Under the pieces are notes generated by a model, which was not told where the DNA came from, made no database searches, and saw only the letters and a program-made list of their open reading frames with translations. This document shows positions 32,119-40,975 of a DNA stretch of 43,959 bases, piece by piece. This DNA is from Sedimentisphaerales bacterium. GTDB lineage: Bacteria > Planctomycetota > Phycisphaerae > Sedimentisphaerales > UBA12454. The stretch's first letter is position 1, and every line of letters begins with the position of its first letter. Position numbers and translations under genes: made by a program. Location: contig JAFGGI010000022.1 of assembly GCA_016930635.1 (NCBI GenBank), positions 1 to 43,959 of the forward strand. The letters run 5' to 3'.

Positions 32119-33687
32119 ATGTCAAAGCTTCTTGAGATACTCGGCAGGGGGATAGAGATCAATACCGCGGGGGTAATGTGGCACTGGATCGACACGATGA
32201 TCAGAGGCAATCCTGATTACGAGCAGATAGACGACATTTTAAATCTCATCTCTTTAACCAATTATGATATCGCTGCAGAGAAGATCAGCGAATACCTGAT
32301 TGAACAGCCCGAATGCTCCATGGGCAGAATGGCAGCTGCTGCTTTATGTGTCGAAAAAGCCGACTTGACAGGGGCCCTGCAAAATCTGCAGAGTGTTTAC
32401 CTCCGACAGCCGAATAATACGATCGCTCTTTATGTGCTCGGCCATTGTTATGAAAGGCTCGGCAAAGAGGCACAGGCCGTCGAGTTCTATCAGGACTGCC
32501 TGAAATTCAAGGGTTATCTCGAACTGCCCAGGTTGAGACTGGCAGCGATCTATTTCAAGAACGGCCAATTCGAAAAGACTATAAACGAATATAAAGAGCA
32601 TCGGCTCGAATACCCGGACAATATCGAAACACTGGTACTTCTGGGACATCTATATATGCACAACGGCAATTATGAAGCCGCTGTAGATGCCTTCAATAAT
32701 GCGATCCTCGTTCATCCGGATAACTTCACCAGTTCAATGGAGGAGGATCGGATAAAAGAGATTATCGAGAACAACGGCCATTATCAGGCGGCCGAACACA
32801 TAAGAATATTGCTCGAACAGCAGCCTAACTCGGCCGGATTATACCTGCTGCTCGGCGACATACTCGCAGACGAAGGCAATGTACCCGATGCCATAGTCAG
32901 TTATGAAAGAGCGATAAGATTGCAGCCAAGTTTTCTTCAGGGGTTTGTAAAACTCGGTTCGCTGTATCTGGCTGCGGGCAATTTCACCATTGCCGCAGAA
33001 CTTTTCAACAAGGCCGCAGCAGTTAATGATGAGATAGTGGATGCTTATTTCGGTTTGGCCCAGGCACAGAAAAAGAGAGGCAACCGGGACGATGCCTACA
33101 GCACTCTAATGCTCGGAGCCACAATCCAGCAGAATAGCTGTATCCTGTTTGCCGAAGCCGCCAGGCTGCGTTATTGTGCACAGGCCCATAACAGTGCTGA
33201 CAGCCAGAATTCGTCCTCAATTATGTTCAACACATTAGCACAGCAATGCCGGCTGAATCCGGATAACCCGTCATTGCAATATGCTATGGGACTGCTTCTG
33301 ATGAAAAAAGGCTTATTCAAAGAGGCTGCTGAAAGATTTGCCGTTGTTACCGAGAAAAATCAGACCCATTATAGAGCACACAGCAGACGGGTATTCTGCT
33401 ATGCAGAAAACGGTGAAAAGGACAAGGCTGTTATGCTTTTGAACGATGAAAATGAGACCAGCTCAGAACTGCTCGGTCTGCATTATAAAACTTCATTATT
33501 ATATTGCAGCCGACGAAGCTTCCTTGATGCCTTAAAGACCACCAAAGACAGACTGCAGGAGAACTTCGATTCACAAAATACCCTGACAACGCTCAATGAG
33601 GTCCTTCAGAATATGGGCCTTATCGACAGGGCTTTTGCAGGCTGGAACCTTATCAGCGATATGGCAGATCATGCCTTTGGCAGATAA
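32119..33687 (+). CDS. Tetratricopeptide-repeat protein
   Basis: This 522-residue protein has no signal peptide. TPR units run from about residue 35 to 500: examples are ALYVLGHCYERLGKEAQAVEFYQ, LVLLGHLYMHNGNYEAAVDAF and LYLLLGDILADEGNVPDAIVSYERAI. It is probably a cytoplasmic protein-binding scaffold; no catalytic domain is visible. A hairpin and AAAGG site precede ATG 32119. Confidence 0.8.
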   Translation: MSKLLEILGRGIEINTAGVMWHWIDTMIRGNPDYEQIDDILNLISLTNYDIAAEKISEYLIEQPECSMGRMAAAALCVEKADLTGALQNLQSVYLRQPNNTIALYVLGHCYERLGKEAQAVEFYQDCLKFKGYLELPRLRLAAIYFKNGQFEKTINEYKEHRLEYPDNIETLVLLGHLYMHNGNYEAAVDAFNNAILVHPDNFTSSMEEDRIKEIIENNGHYQAAEHIRILLEQQPNSAGLYLLLGDILADEGNVPDAIVSYERAIRLQPSFLQGFVKLGSLYLAAGNFTIAAELFNKAAAVNDEIVDAYFGLAQAQKKRGNRDDAYSTLMLGATIQQNSCILFAEAARLRYCAQAHNSADSQNSSSIMFNTLAQQCRLNPDNPSLQYAMGLLLMKKGLFKEAAERFAVVTEKNQTHYRAHSRRVFCYAENGEKDKAVMLLNDENETSSELLGLHYKTSLLYCSRRSFLDALKTTKDRLQENFDSQNTLTTLNEVLQNMGLIDRAFAGWNLISDMADHAFGR

Positions 33688-33892
33688 AATATCAAATAAG
33701 CCGATTTGACCCGAAACACCAATATTTTTAAGCCTAAGCCCTTAAATAGCCAAAAACGCGAATGAAACATAACATATATTATGAGACCTTAGATATTAAC
33801 TTGTTATAATCAGCAATCAGCTTATAATAATCGGTGTTGGCTTAAATTCGTATAGTCAGGCGTGTATAAATATAACTTTATGGAGGTGTCAA

Positions 33893-34255
33893 ATGAAACG
33901 GATTCAAATCGGTCTAATTGTTTGTACAGCCGTATTAATTGCCTTGGGCCTTTATGGCTGTGGAGGTGTCGACGAGGCAAAGCCCCTGGATCAAGTCAAA
34001 GCTGAAGCTGAGAAAATGGATGTCGAACAGCTAAAGGCGGTGGCAACTAAATATAAAGCTGCCATTGAAGCCAAAAAAGACGAAATTGCTGAATATATGA
34101 CAAAGCTCAAAGAGATACCGGCTACTGAGCAGCTTGGAAATGAGGCCTCGGCTTTAAAGGACGATTTATCAAAATTAAACGACTCTATGAAGGCCTTACA
34201 GGATAGATTTCAGATCTATTACAATAAACTTAAGGAATTGGGCGGGAATATTTAA
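33893..34255 (+). CDS. Small coiled-coil lipoprotein
   Basis: This 120-residue protein has a lipoprotein signal with lipobox LYGC (Cys24) and then a charged, helical region (about 35-115) rich in Lys, Glu and Ala with heptad-like spacing, likely a coiled coil. Residue 25 is Gly, which suits outer membrane targeting in other Gram-negatives. Function is unknown. A strong GGAGGTG site precedes ATG 33893, and a terminator follows the stop. Confidence 0.78.
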   Translation: MKRIQIGLIVCTAVLIALGLYGCGGVDEAKPLDQVKAEAEKMDVEQLKAVATKYKAAIEAKKDEIAEYMTKLKEIPATEQLGNEASALKDDLSKLNDSMKALQDRFQIYYNKLKELGGNI

Positions 34256-34265
34256 CGATATTGAC

Positions 34266-34306
34266 AGGGCGGGCAGAGGTCAGCTTCTGCCCTGCCCTTT
34301 TCTATT
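34266..34306 (+). terminator. Intrinsic terminator after the lipoprotein gene
   Basis: AGGGCGGGCAGA (34266-34277) pairs with TCTGCCCTGCCCT (34286-34298) with a one-base bulge, followed by TTTTCTATTT. The stem overlaps the last codons of the convergent gene. Confidence 0.75.
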
Positions 34307-35632
34307 TAGACGGCTAAGAATAGCGTTTGCTTTCTGACGAACCTGTGGGTTTTCATCGTTTTTAAGAAGTATAGCTGCATTTTTCAGGCCTTCTTCGTCA
34401 TCTTTCAGGAATTTCTCCAAAACCTGCAAGGATCTCAATCGCACCTCCCATATCTCATGTTTAAGCAATTCCACCAATGTTTCAATATCTTTTTCACTGA
34501 CAGCTTTTGAATGCTTTATCATAGCTCCTTCAATGCCGCCCTTTTCACGTATCACTCTATTCTCACCATTTGGGCTTATTTCAGTAATTCCATAGTCGTC
34601 GGGAGGAAGATATTCAAAGATATTCTTTGGAATCACCGGGTTTAGCTCGACTTTCTCAATCCTGTAGATTTTCTCCTCATCAAAATTTCCATTTATATCA
34701 TAATTTATTACTGTTGCATTATGCGGAAAACCCTGGCTGTCAAAGTTATCGCACCGCTTTATTAGCAGTGGTTTGCCTGATTGTGAATTGAAACCCTCCA
34801 TATAATAAATATGTGAATAGTTCTCTCTGTCACATATTATAACAGTCTCAAGGGGACTCTCGTCAGATTTTATATCAATACGGTCTCTTTTATTGGGATT
34901 ATTAGGGTCCGGCCTTACCGTAACTCTATGATTATTTGCTATGAGACCTGTTTTTTGTAACTGCTCGATTTTATTTGCATCAGGAACAAAAACAAACTCT
35001 TCCAGACTCTTGAGCCTGCCAAGAATTCCCTGAAAACATGAAGGCAATCTGCCGAGATCATCGATGACAGTATCTTTAGCCCAACTCTGTTTGTTTTGTA
35101 TCATCATGCTTTTAAGATTGTGATAGCAACTAATGCTTTTATCCGTGCCTTTGCTTTTGTCCCCAAGATTAACATAGGTCATCTCATAAGCAGCATCTGG
35201 CTTCAGTAATTCATTTGGTTCTGCCATCACAGTATCAATCCGCTGCATACCGTCTGATATCCATACTCGGTTTTTTGTACGACGATATGATTTTTGGAGC
35301 GCCACCCAGTTATTATAGTTGATTTCGATAATCCTGTTGCGTCTTTCAATTTCATAAGGTTTAAGCTCATCAAGCGAACGGCCCTCATATTCTCCTTTAT
35401 CAGCAACCTCTTCGGCTTTCTTGCGAAGCTGCTCCAGCGGCTCCGGTGGTTTCCTGTAGTCTCTATAGAACGTAATATCTATGCTTTTGACAGATTTCTT
35501 CCACCCGGCAGCAACCATTTTATCGATTTGCTCTTTAGTAGGGACAGCAGGAAGGTCTGTTTCCGCAGAATATGCAGGACTACAGGCAATAACTGCTAAT
35601 ATAAGTAAAATATATAGTTTCATTAATCTCAT
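34280..35632 (-). CDS. Secreted protein of unknown function with C-terminal HEAT-like repeats
   Basis: This 450-residue protein has a signal peptide (about 1-23). Residues 25-370 match no family I can name; they include a charged helix (EPLEQLRKKAEEVADKGEY) and beta-rich sequence that recalls lipoprotein-carrier folds (YSHIYYMEGFNSQSGKPLLIKR). Residues 380-445 form two HEAT-like repeats (VELLKHEIWEVRLRSLQVLEKFL). It stands alone, convergent with the lipoprotein gene. Confidence 0.65.
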   Translation of the reverse strand: MRLMKLYILLILAVIACSPAYSAETDLPAVPTKEQIDKMVAAGWKKSVKSIDITFYRDYRKPPEPLEQLRKKAEEVADKGEYEGRSLDELKPYEIERRNRIIEINYNNWVALQKSYRRTKNRVWISDGMQRIDTVMAEPNELLKPDAAYEMTYVNLGDKSKGTDKSISCYHNLKSMMIQNKQSWAKDTVIDDLGRLPSCFQGILGRLKSLEEFVFVPDANKIEQLQKTGLIANNHRVTVRPDPNNPNKRDRIDIKSDESPLETVIICDRENYSHIYYMEGFNSQSGKPLLIKRCDNFDSQGFPHNATVINYDINGNFDEEKIYRIEKVELNPVIPKNIFEYLPPDDYGITEISPNGENRVIREKGGIEGAMIKHSKAVSEKDIETLVELLKHEIWEVRLRSLQVLEKFLKDDEEGLKNAAILLKNDENPQVRQKANAILSRLNRKGQGRS

Positions 35633-35749
35633 AAGATTATAGAACCTCCTTCCATATGGCTAATGATAAGGCTTTTTTCATGATTTGTCTAATTTTTTGC
35701 AAAATTGGCAGGTTTTGTCCCCAACACCTTAAAAAATTATGTTAATATT

Positions 35750-35770
35750 GCCCTTTTGCCCTAAAAGGGC
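35750..35770. other. Hairpin in the gap between two secreted-protein genes
   Basis: GCCCTTTT (35750-35757) and AAAAGGGC (35763-35770) form a perfect 8-bp stem with loop GCCCT, followed by TCTTTT. It is terminator-like on the plus strand, but no gene ends here, so its role is unclear. An AAAAAAGCCTTTTTT dyad follows at 35782-35796. Confidence 0.5.
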
Positions 35771-35797
35771 TCTTTTACCACAAAAAAGCCTTTTTTG

Positions 35798-35825
35798 TTG
35801 ACATAAAACCTGAATATCCTATAAT
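35798..35825 (+). promoter_or_regulatory. Predicted promoter of the HEAT-repeat protein gene
   Basis: TTGACA (35798-35803) and TATAAT (35820-35825) are consensus elements 16 bp apart. A start near 35832 gives an 80-nt leader to ATG 35913. Confidence 0.7.
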
Positions 35826-35912
35826 AGCTTAATATATTTGTAAGATATTGTGACCGATATTGTCGTAAAGATTTTTATTATTCAGCCTGACTAATTTGAG
35901 TGGAGTAAGTCT

Positions 35913-37682
35913 ATGAACAGTAAAGTAGTTGTGATTTTATGTTGTTTCCTCCTGACCACCTTTGTTTCGGCTGTTTCAGCAGATACGCTCGAGGATGACT
36001 GGAATGATTTTTTGCATTATACGGTTATAGGCCGATTCGACCTTGCTTCAGGTTTTGCTCAGAAGATTATCGAGAGCAAACCTGATCCGCTGGCACTGTT
36101 GGAATTAAGTGAAAAGAACCCAAGAGGTTATGCAATAGTTACTAAAGTCCATTCGACCAATCCCGAGTTAGCCCCCCTGGCGGCAAAGATTCTCGACATT
36201 ATAGAAGCTGGACGTTTTGCCCGCCGAAGTGATTCCGAAATCATACTGGCAGAAATCAAAAGGCTCAGCAGCACTGTACGCGGCAAATATACTGCTATAG
36301 AAAGACTGAGAAATGCCGGCGAATACGCAATTCCGTACATGCTCGATGCCCTGGCTGATGAGAACCGTAAAAGTGAATTTGCAAATATTACTTCCGCCCT
36401 GGGCGAAATAGGCAGAGCCGCTATCAGACCTTTGACAGCTTCACTTGCCATGGACAATCCGGCAGTAAAAGGTGAAGTAATAAAGGCTCTCGGAAAAATA
36501 GGCTATCCTGAATCATTAGGTTATTTAAAATATATTGCTGAAAACGACTCCTCCGATCAGCTTCGCCAGCTTGCCGCTGACAGTATGAGGCAGATTGATT
36601 CGACAAGTTTAAACAAGTCTGCTGCCCAGCTGTTCTACGAAATAGCGGATAATTACTATTATAAATCCGATTCGGTTTCTATCAGTGAAGATGCGAATAC
36701 GGCAAATATCTGGTTCTGGGACAATCAGGCTAAAGCACTTGCCAGAGAAGGCGTTGATAAGGCATATTTTTACGAACTAATGGCTATGCGGTGCTGTGAG
36801 TGGTCTCTAAAGGCTGATCCTGATTTCGGCAGTGCTATCGCGACATGGATAGCAGCATTTTTCCGCGTTGAAAAAACCGGTCTGGACTATCCGAAATATT
36901 TCGGCCCCGGCCATCCGGATGCAATGACTTACGCCACTACATTAGGACCGGAATATCTCCATCAGGCTCTTGCACGCGGAGTAAGAGACAAAGATGATGC
37001 AGTTGCTTTGGGCACAGTTGAAGCACTCGCTAAAAATGCAGGTGAAAAATCACTTATGTATATGTATAAAACCTCCCAGCCTTTAGTTGACGCTTTAAGG
37101 TATGATAATCGGGCGGTTAAGTTCACTGCTGCTATAGCTATCGCCCTTGCAGGACCTGTCGAAAAATTCAGGGAAAGTGAATTTGTCGCGCAGAACCTTG
37201 CTGAGGCTGTAACTATTTCTGCAGATGAATCATGGCCGCAGGATACCGCGGATCTATATGCCTTCAGAGCCTGCCAGGCACTGCTCGAGCTTGCTCAGAA
37301 AAAAAATAAAGTTATAGACCTTTCGCTTGTTTTACCGCCCCTCGTAGCAGCAACTGTTGATACAAGGGACGAGATAAAGATCTTTGCCGCTAATATCCTG
37401 GCATATTTATCCAGTCCTGACGCACAAAGAGCGGTCGCAGAGATGGCTGTTAACGAAGAGATTGGAAAAGAGATCAGGCTTGCAGCTTTTGATGCATTGG
37501 CTACTTCTGCGAAGGTAAATGGTAATCTTCTGCTTGATGAGCAGGTCGATAAAATATACTCGATCCTCCAGTTTGCCCAGGCCGATCCTGATTTGCGGGC
37601 TTCTGCCGCAGCAGCCTTTGGAGCGTTGAATCTGCCAAGCAGAAAAGCCAAAGAGCTTATACTCAACCAGGCAAAGATATAA
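35913..37682 (+). CDS. Exported HEAT-repeat protein
   Basis: This 589-residue protein has a signal peptide (about 1-23, ending VSADT). Residues 125-235 and 365-585 are helical HEAT/Armadillo-like repeats (AIPYMLDALADENRK, AIRPLTASLAMDNPAVKGEVIKALGKIG, AANILAYLSSPDAQRAVAEMA). A region in between (about 240-350) has IWFWDNQ and aromatic-rich segments. The repeats suggest a periplasmic binding platform. No enzyme motif is seen. Confidence 0.78.
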   Translation: MNSKVVVILCCFLLTTFVSAVSADTLEDDWNDFLHYTVIGRFDLASGFAQKIIESKPDPLALLELSEKNPRGYAIVTKVHSTNPELAPLAAKILDIIEAGRFARRSDSEIILAEIKRLSSTVRGKYTAIERLRNAGEYAIPYMLDALADENRKSEFANITSALGEIGRAAIRPLTASLAMDNPAVKGEVIKALGKIGYPESLGYLKYIAENDSSDQLRQLAADSMRQIDSTSLNKSAAQLFYEIADNYYYKSDSVSISEDANTANIWFWDNQAKALAREGVDKAYFYELMAMRCCEWSLKADPDFGSAIATWIAAFFRVEKTGLDYPKYFGPGHPDAMTYATTLGPEYLHQALARGVRDKDDAVALGTVEALAKNAGEKSLMYMYKTSQPLVDALRYDNRAVKFTAAIAIALAGPVEKFRESEFVAQNLAEAVTISADESWPQDTADLYAFRACQALLELAQKKNKVIDLSLVLPPLVAATVDTRDEIKIFAANILAYLSSPDAQRAVAEMAVNEEIGKEIRLAAFDALATSAKVNGNLLLDEQVDKIYSILQFAQADPDLRASAAAAFGALNLPSRKAKELILNQAKI

Positions 37683-37835
37683 TGAGTTTTTGTGCCTTCG
37701 GCATTATTTAAGTCATTATTAATCAGATACTTATTTCTATAGCAAGTGCCCTTTTTAAAGAGGCCTGCGGGATTTGTTTTTGATTGTAATTTAACGCTTT
37801 TGCCTTTATATTGTGCCGTAGTATAGGTGACTGTT

Positions 37836-38135
37836 ATGGCTAAAATTACCGAAAAAAAAGGTAAGACTGGCGAGAAAAAACAAAAAAACGCAATAGCGGA
37901 TTTTGTCAAAGGTCTTTCAACAGAACATAAAATGTTGATAGTCCTTAATAGCCAGCTTTACGGCGGTAAATGGGAAGCAATGTATCAGGACCTGAAAAAT
38001 CGTCTGGAAGGCAAGCCCTATATATTTAAACTGGCAAATCGTATTAATGACGACGTGGAAAGAATTGAGCAGATGAGACAATTTGAAGAGCAAAATAATG
38101 TAAATCTGTGCGATTATGTCGACTCTGTGGAATAA
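37836..38135 (+). CDS. Small basic protein of unknown function
   Basis: This 99-residue cytoplasmic protein starts with a Lys-rich stretch (MAKITEKKGKTGEKKQK) followed by a helical part (FVKGLSTEHKMLIVLNSQLYGGKWEAMYQDLKNRLEG). I do not recognise a family. ATG 37836 is preferred over GTG 37827 because AGGTGA lies five bases before it. It is followed after 41 bp by the beta-propeller protein. Confidence 0.65.
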   Translation: MAKITEKKGKTGEKKQKNAIADFVKGLSTEHKMLIVLNSQLYGGKWEAMYQDLKNRLEGKPYIFKLANRINDDVERIEQMRQFEEQNNVNLCDYVDSVE

Positions 38136-38176
38136 TTTGTAATCTTAAACTTTTATACATTTTCAGGAGAAAGAAA

Positions 38177-39256
38177 TTGAAGAATTCTTGTTTGATCGTA
38201 TTGTTTATTTTTGTTTTCCTGGCAGTTCTGCCGGCAACTTCCAATGCTGTCATAGGCCAAAAACTTTTAAAAGAAGCAGGTCTTGAAACGGTATGGGAAA
38301 ATGCAGTCGCTTTAAACCCGAAAGAAAAAGTAGAACGAATGATTGTAGAGGGGGATTATATATTTATATTAACCGATAATAATTACATCTTTTGTCTTGA
38401 GAAAAAAACAGGCAGACTGAATTTCGCTTTCACTGCCGCCCTGCTGGGAATGCCTGTACTTGAGCCGAGAGTTAATGATAATAAAGCCTATATCGTAGCT
38501 GCAAATTATCTGATTGTAGTTGATCTTGTCCAGGGCATGGAAGTTTCCCGCAGCAAGATCCCCTTCTCAACATCTTCTTCTATCGCGGTAAATGATAACC
38601 ATTTATACATACCTGCCCGGGACAAAGGTCTGCACGTCAGCAATTTGGAGGAAATACATGAAATTTTCAGAGTTACCGCTGATGATGCTTCGCAGATTAC
38701 AAGTGTTTCTGCCATGAATGATCATATCTTCTTTGCAACAGACAGCGGTATTGTGGTGTGTATGGAGCCTAATGAGCCAAAACGAATCTGGCAATTTGAA
38801 GCTGTTGGTGCCGTAACAGCACCATTAGCTATAACGAAAGATAATATCTATATCAGTTCTAAAGACACAAACCTCTACCAGCTTGCACTGGACAGCGGAA
38901 AGCCAACCTGGTTATTTCCATTTCACAGCGGTGCAGCCCTTACCGATGTCGCAAGAGCTACCGATAGTACTGTCTATCAACATGCCAGAAACAAAGGGCT
39001 TTACGCAATCGATGCGAAAAGCGGCAAGCAAATCTGGCTCTTGGCTGATGGGGTCGATTTACTATCGCAGGACGGGGATACAGCTTATGTTTTTGACAAG
39101 AACAAAGTATGTATTGTTATGGATAACAAGTCGGCTAAAAAGGTCAAAACGATTAACTTTGCGGCGGTAACTAATTTTGCTGCCAATACCAGTGACTCGA
39201 ACATCTATGTTATGGCAGGAAAAAACATTTCATGTCTCAGGCCTGTTAAAAAGTAA
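38177..39256 (+). CDS. Exported PQQ-like beta-propeller protein
   Basis: This 359-residue protein starts at TTG 38177, chosen because AGGAGA lies six bases before it and a signal peptide follows directly (about 2-24, ending TSNA). A longer frame from 38108 would bury that signal. The body is a WD/PQQ-like propeller with repeats such as YIFILTDNNYIFCLEKKTGRL, IYISSKDTNLYQLALDSGKPTW and LYAIDAKSGKQIW. It resembles BamB-type or quinoprotein-like propellers but lacks PQQ-binding residues I could assign. purH follows after 30 bp. Confidence 0.75.
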   Translation: MKNSCLIVLFIFVFLAVLPATSNAVIGQKLLKEAGLETVWENAVALNPKEKVERMIVEGDYIFILTDNNYIFCLEKKTGRLNFAFTAALLGMPVLEPRVNDNKAYIVAANYLIVVDLVQGMEVSRSKIPFSTSSSIAVNDNHLYIPARDKGLHVSNLEEIHEIFRVTADDASQITSVSAMNDHIFFATDSGIVVCMEPNEPKRIWQFEAVGAVTAPLAITKDNIYISSKDTNLYQLALDSGKPTWLFPFHSGAALTDVARATDSTVYQHARNKGLYAIDAKSGKQIWLLADGVDLLSQDGDTAYVFDKNKVCIVMDNKSAKKVKTINFAAVTNFAANTSDSNIYVMAGKNISCLRPVKK

Positions 39257-39286
39257 AGCTAAATCTTAAGGAGAAGGACGAATCAA

Positions 39287-40897
39287 ATGGATGTGAAAAT
39301 CAAAACGGCTTTAATCAGCGTATCAGACAAAACCGGCGTTGCGGATTTTGCAAAGGCCCTGTCGGCAATGGGCGTAAAAATTATCAGCACCGGCGGAACA
39401 GCCCGTGCTATTGCAGATGTTGGTGTCGATGTCGTAAGCGTCGACTCGGTTACAGGTTTTCCTGAGATGATGAACGGACGTGTAAAAACACTGCATCCGA
39501 AGATTCACGGTGCCCTTCTTGGCCTTCGAGACAATACCGAGCATCTTGCCGCAATGGAAACACATAATATCGAGCCGATAGACATGGTCTGCATTAATCT
39601 CTATCCATTCGAACAGACGGTAGCAAAGCCGGACTGCAAATTCGAAGACGCGATAGAAAATATAGATATCGGCGGGCCGAGTATGGTTCGCTCTGCCGCA
39701 AAAAACCATAAATTCGTAACTGTCGTAACCTGCCCTGACCAGTACGAAAAGGTATTGGCCGAGATGAAAACCAACAAAGGCGCTATAAGCAATCAAACCA
39801 GAAGCGATTTTGCCAGGATAGCCTTCGGCCTGACCGCAAGCTATGATGCTGCGATTTCAAAATATCTAAATCAAAAGGCTGATGTTGAATTTCCTGAACG
39901 AATAAACCTTTCTCTTTCGAAGGTTAGAGAACTTCGCTACGGCGAAAACCCGCATCAAAGCGGTGCCTTCTATAAACTGCCTTGTAGCGGCGAAGTAAGT
40001 ATATCCGCCGCAGATATTCTTGAGGACCAGACTCAGATAAGCTTTAATAATCTTCTCGATGTAAATGCCGCCTTTGAACTGGTAAAAGAATTTTCCGACC
40101 CTGCCGCCGTTGTGGTCAAGCACTTAAACCCCTGCGGCTGTTCGGTTGATGAGGATATTCACAAGGCATATCAAAAGGCCTATCTCGGTGATGTGGTAAG
40201 CGCCTTCGGCGGTATCGTTGCCCTGAACAGGAAAGTTGATAAAGACTTAGCTACAGTGATAATGGAATCCTACGCACGGTTCGGCAAAGCCAAAGGTGCA
40301 GGCGGATTTTTTGCCGAGGTCATAATCGCACCGGAATTTGACCCTGATGCCATTGAACTCATACGAACATTGAAGGCCTGGGGCAAGCGTGTTCGCCTTA
40401 TGTCAACAGGCCCGATAGACCGCACAAAAATAGATACAAACGAATTTGATGTCCGCTGTGTAGTTGGCGGAATACTGTTCCAGCAAAGAGACCTCGTCGG
40501 CTGGGAGCCTGACCAATTAACCTATCCGACAAAGGCAAAACCGACCGAAAAACAGCTCGAAGACCTGCAAATGGCCTGGATATGCGCCAAGCACGTAAAA
40601 AGCAATACGATTACGCTCGTTAAGGACAAAAAGCTTGTAGGTGTAGGGGCCGGGCAGATGAATCGTGTCGAATCAGGCCTGATAGCGTTCAAAAATGCCG
40701 GAGATGAGGCAAAAGGAGCCGCTCTGGGCTCGGATGCCTTTTTCCCGTTCCCTGATAACGTTGAAAATGCTGCAAAAGCCGGCGTCGCCTGCGTTGTGCA
40801 GCCTGGGGGCTCCAAAAAGGACGATGAGGTTATAGCTGCAGCAGACAAACTCGGAATTGCTATGGTCTTCACTGGAAAAAGACACTTCAAGCATTGA
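39287..40897 (+). CDS. purH: Bifunctional AICAR formyltransferase/IMP cyclohydrolase PurH
   Basis: PurH performs the last two steps of IMP synthesis. The 536 residues comprise the IMP cyclohydrolase domain (1-200; ALISVSDKTGVADFAKAL, TGFPEMMNGRVKTLHPK) and the formyltransferase domain (205-536; catalytic Lys-His in VVKHLNPCG, SAFGGIVALNR, GAGQMNRV, SDAFFPFPDNVE). Length is normal. An AAGGAGAAGG site precedes ATG 39287. Confidence 0.98.
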   Translation: MDVKIKTALISVSDKTGVADFAKALSAMGVKIISTGGTARAIADVGVDVVSVDSVTGFPEMMNGRVKTLHPKIHGALLGLRDNTEHLAAMETHNIEPIDMVCINLYPFEQTVAKPDCKFEDAIENIDIGGPSMVRSAAKNHKFVTVVTCPDQYEKVLAEMKTNKGAISNQTRSDFARIAFGLTASYDAAISKYLNQKADVEFPERINLSLSKVRELRYGENPHQSGAFYKLPCSGEVSISAADILEDQTQISFNNLLDVNAAFELVKEFSDPAAVVVKHLNPCGCSVDEDIHKAYQKAYLGDVVSAFGGIVALNRKVDKDLATVIMESYARFGKAKGAGGFFAEVIIAPEFDPDAIELIRTLKAWGKRVRLMSTGPIDRTKIDTNEFDVRCVVGGILFQQRDLVGWEPDQLTYPTKAKPTEKQLEDLQMAWICAKHVKSNTITLVKDKKLVGVGAGQMNRVESGLIAFKNAGDEAKGAALGSDAFFPFPDNVENAAKAGVACVVQPGGSKKDDEVIAAADKLGIAMVFTGKRHFKH

Positions 40898-40919
40898 GAT
40901 TTTGAAAAAAAGAAAAAAC

Positions 40920-40960
40920 AAAGCCCCCTTACTTGATTTGCAAGAAAGGGGGCTTTGATT
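40920..40960. terminator. Bidirectional intrinsic terminator between purH and guaA
   Basis: AAAGCCCCCTT (40920-40930) pairs with AAGGGGGCTTT (40946-40956). GATTTT follows on the plus strand, and a long T-rich tract follows on the minus strand (A-rich 40904-40919 on plus). It can end both convergent genes. Confidence 0.88.
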
Positions 40961-40975
40961 TTAAATATAGATTAA

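Noticed and set aside
31936-33760. Shared GCCAAAAACGC motif on both sides of the TPR gene
   Set aside because: Only 11 bases match and the surroundings differ, so I cannot call it a real repeat pair.
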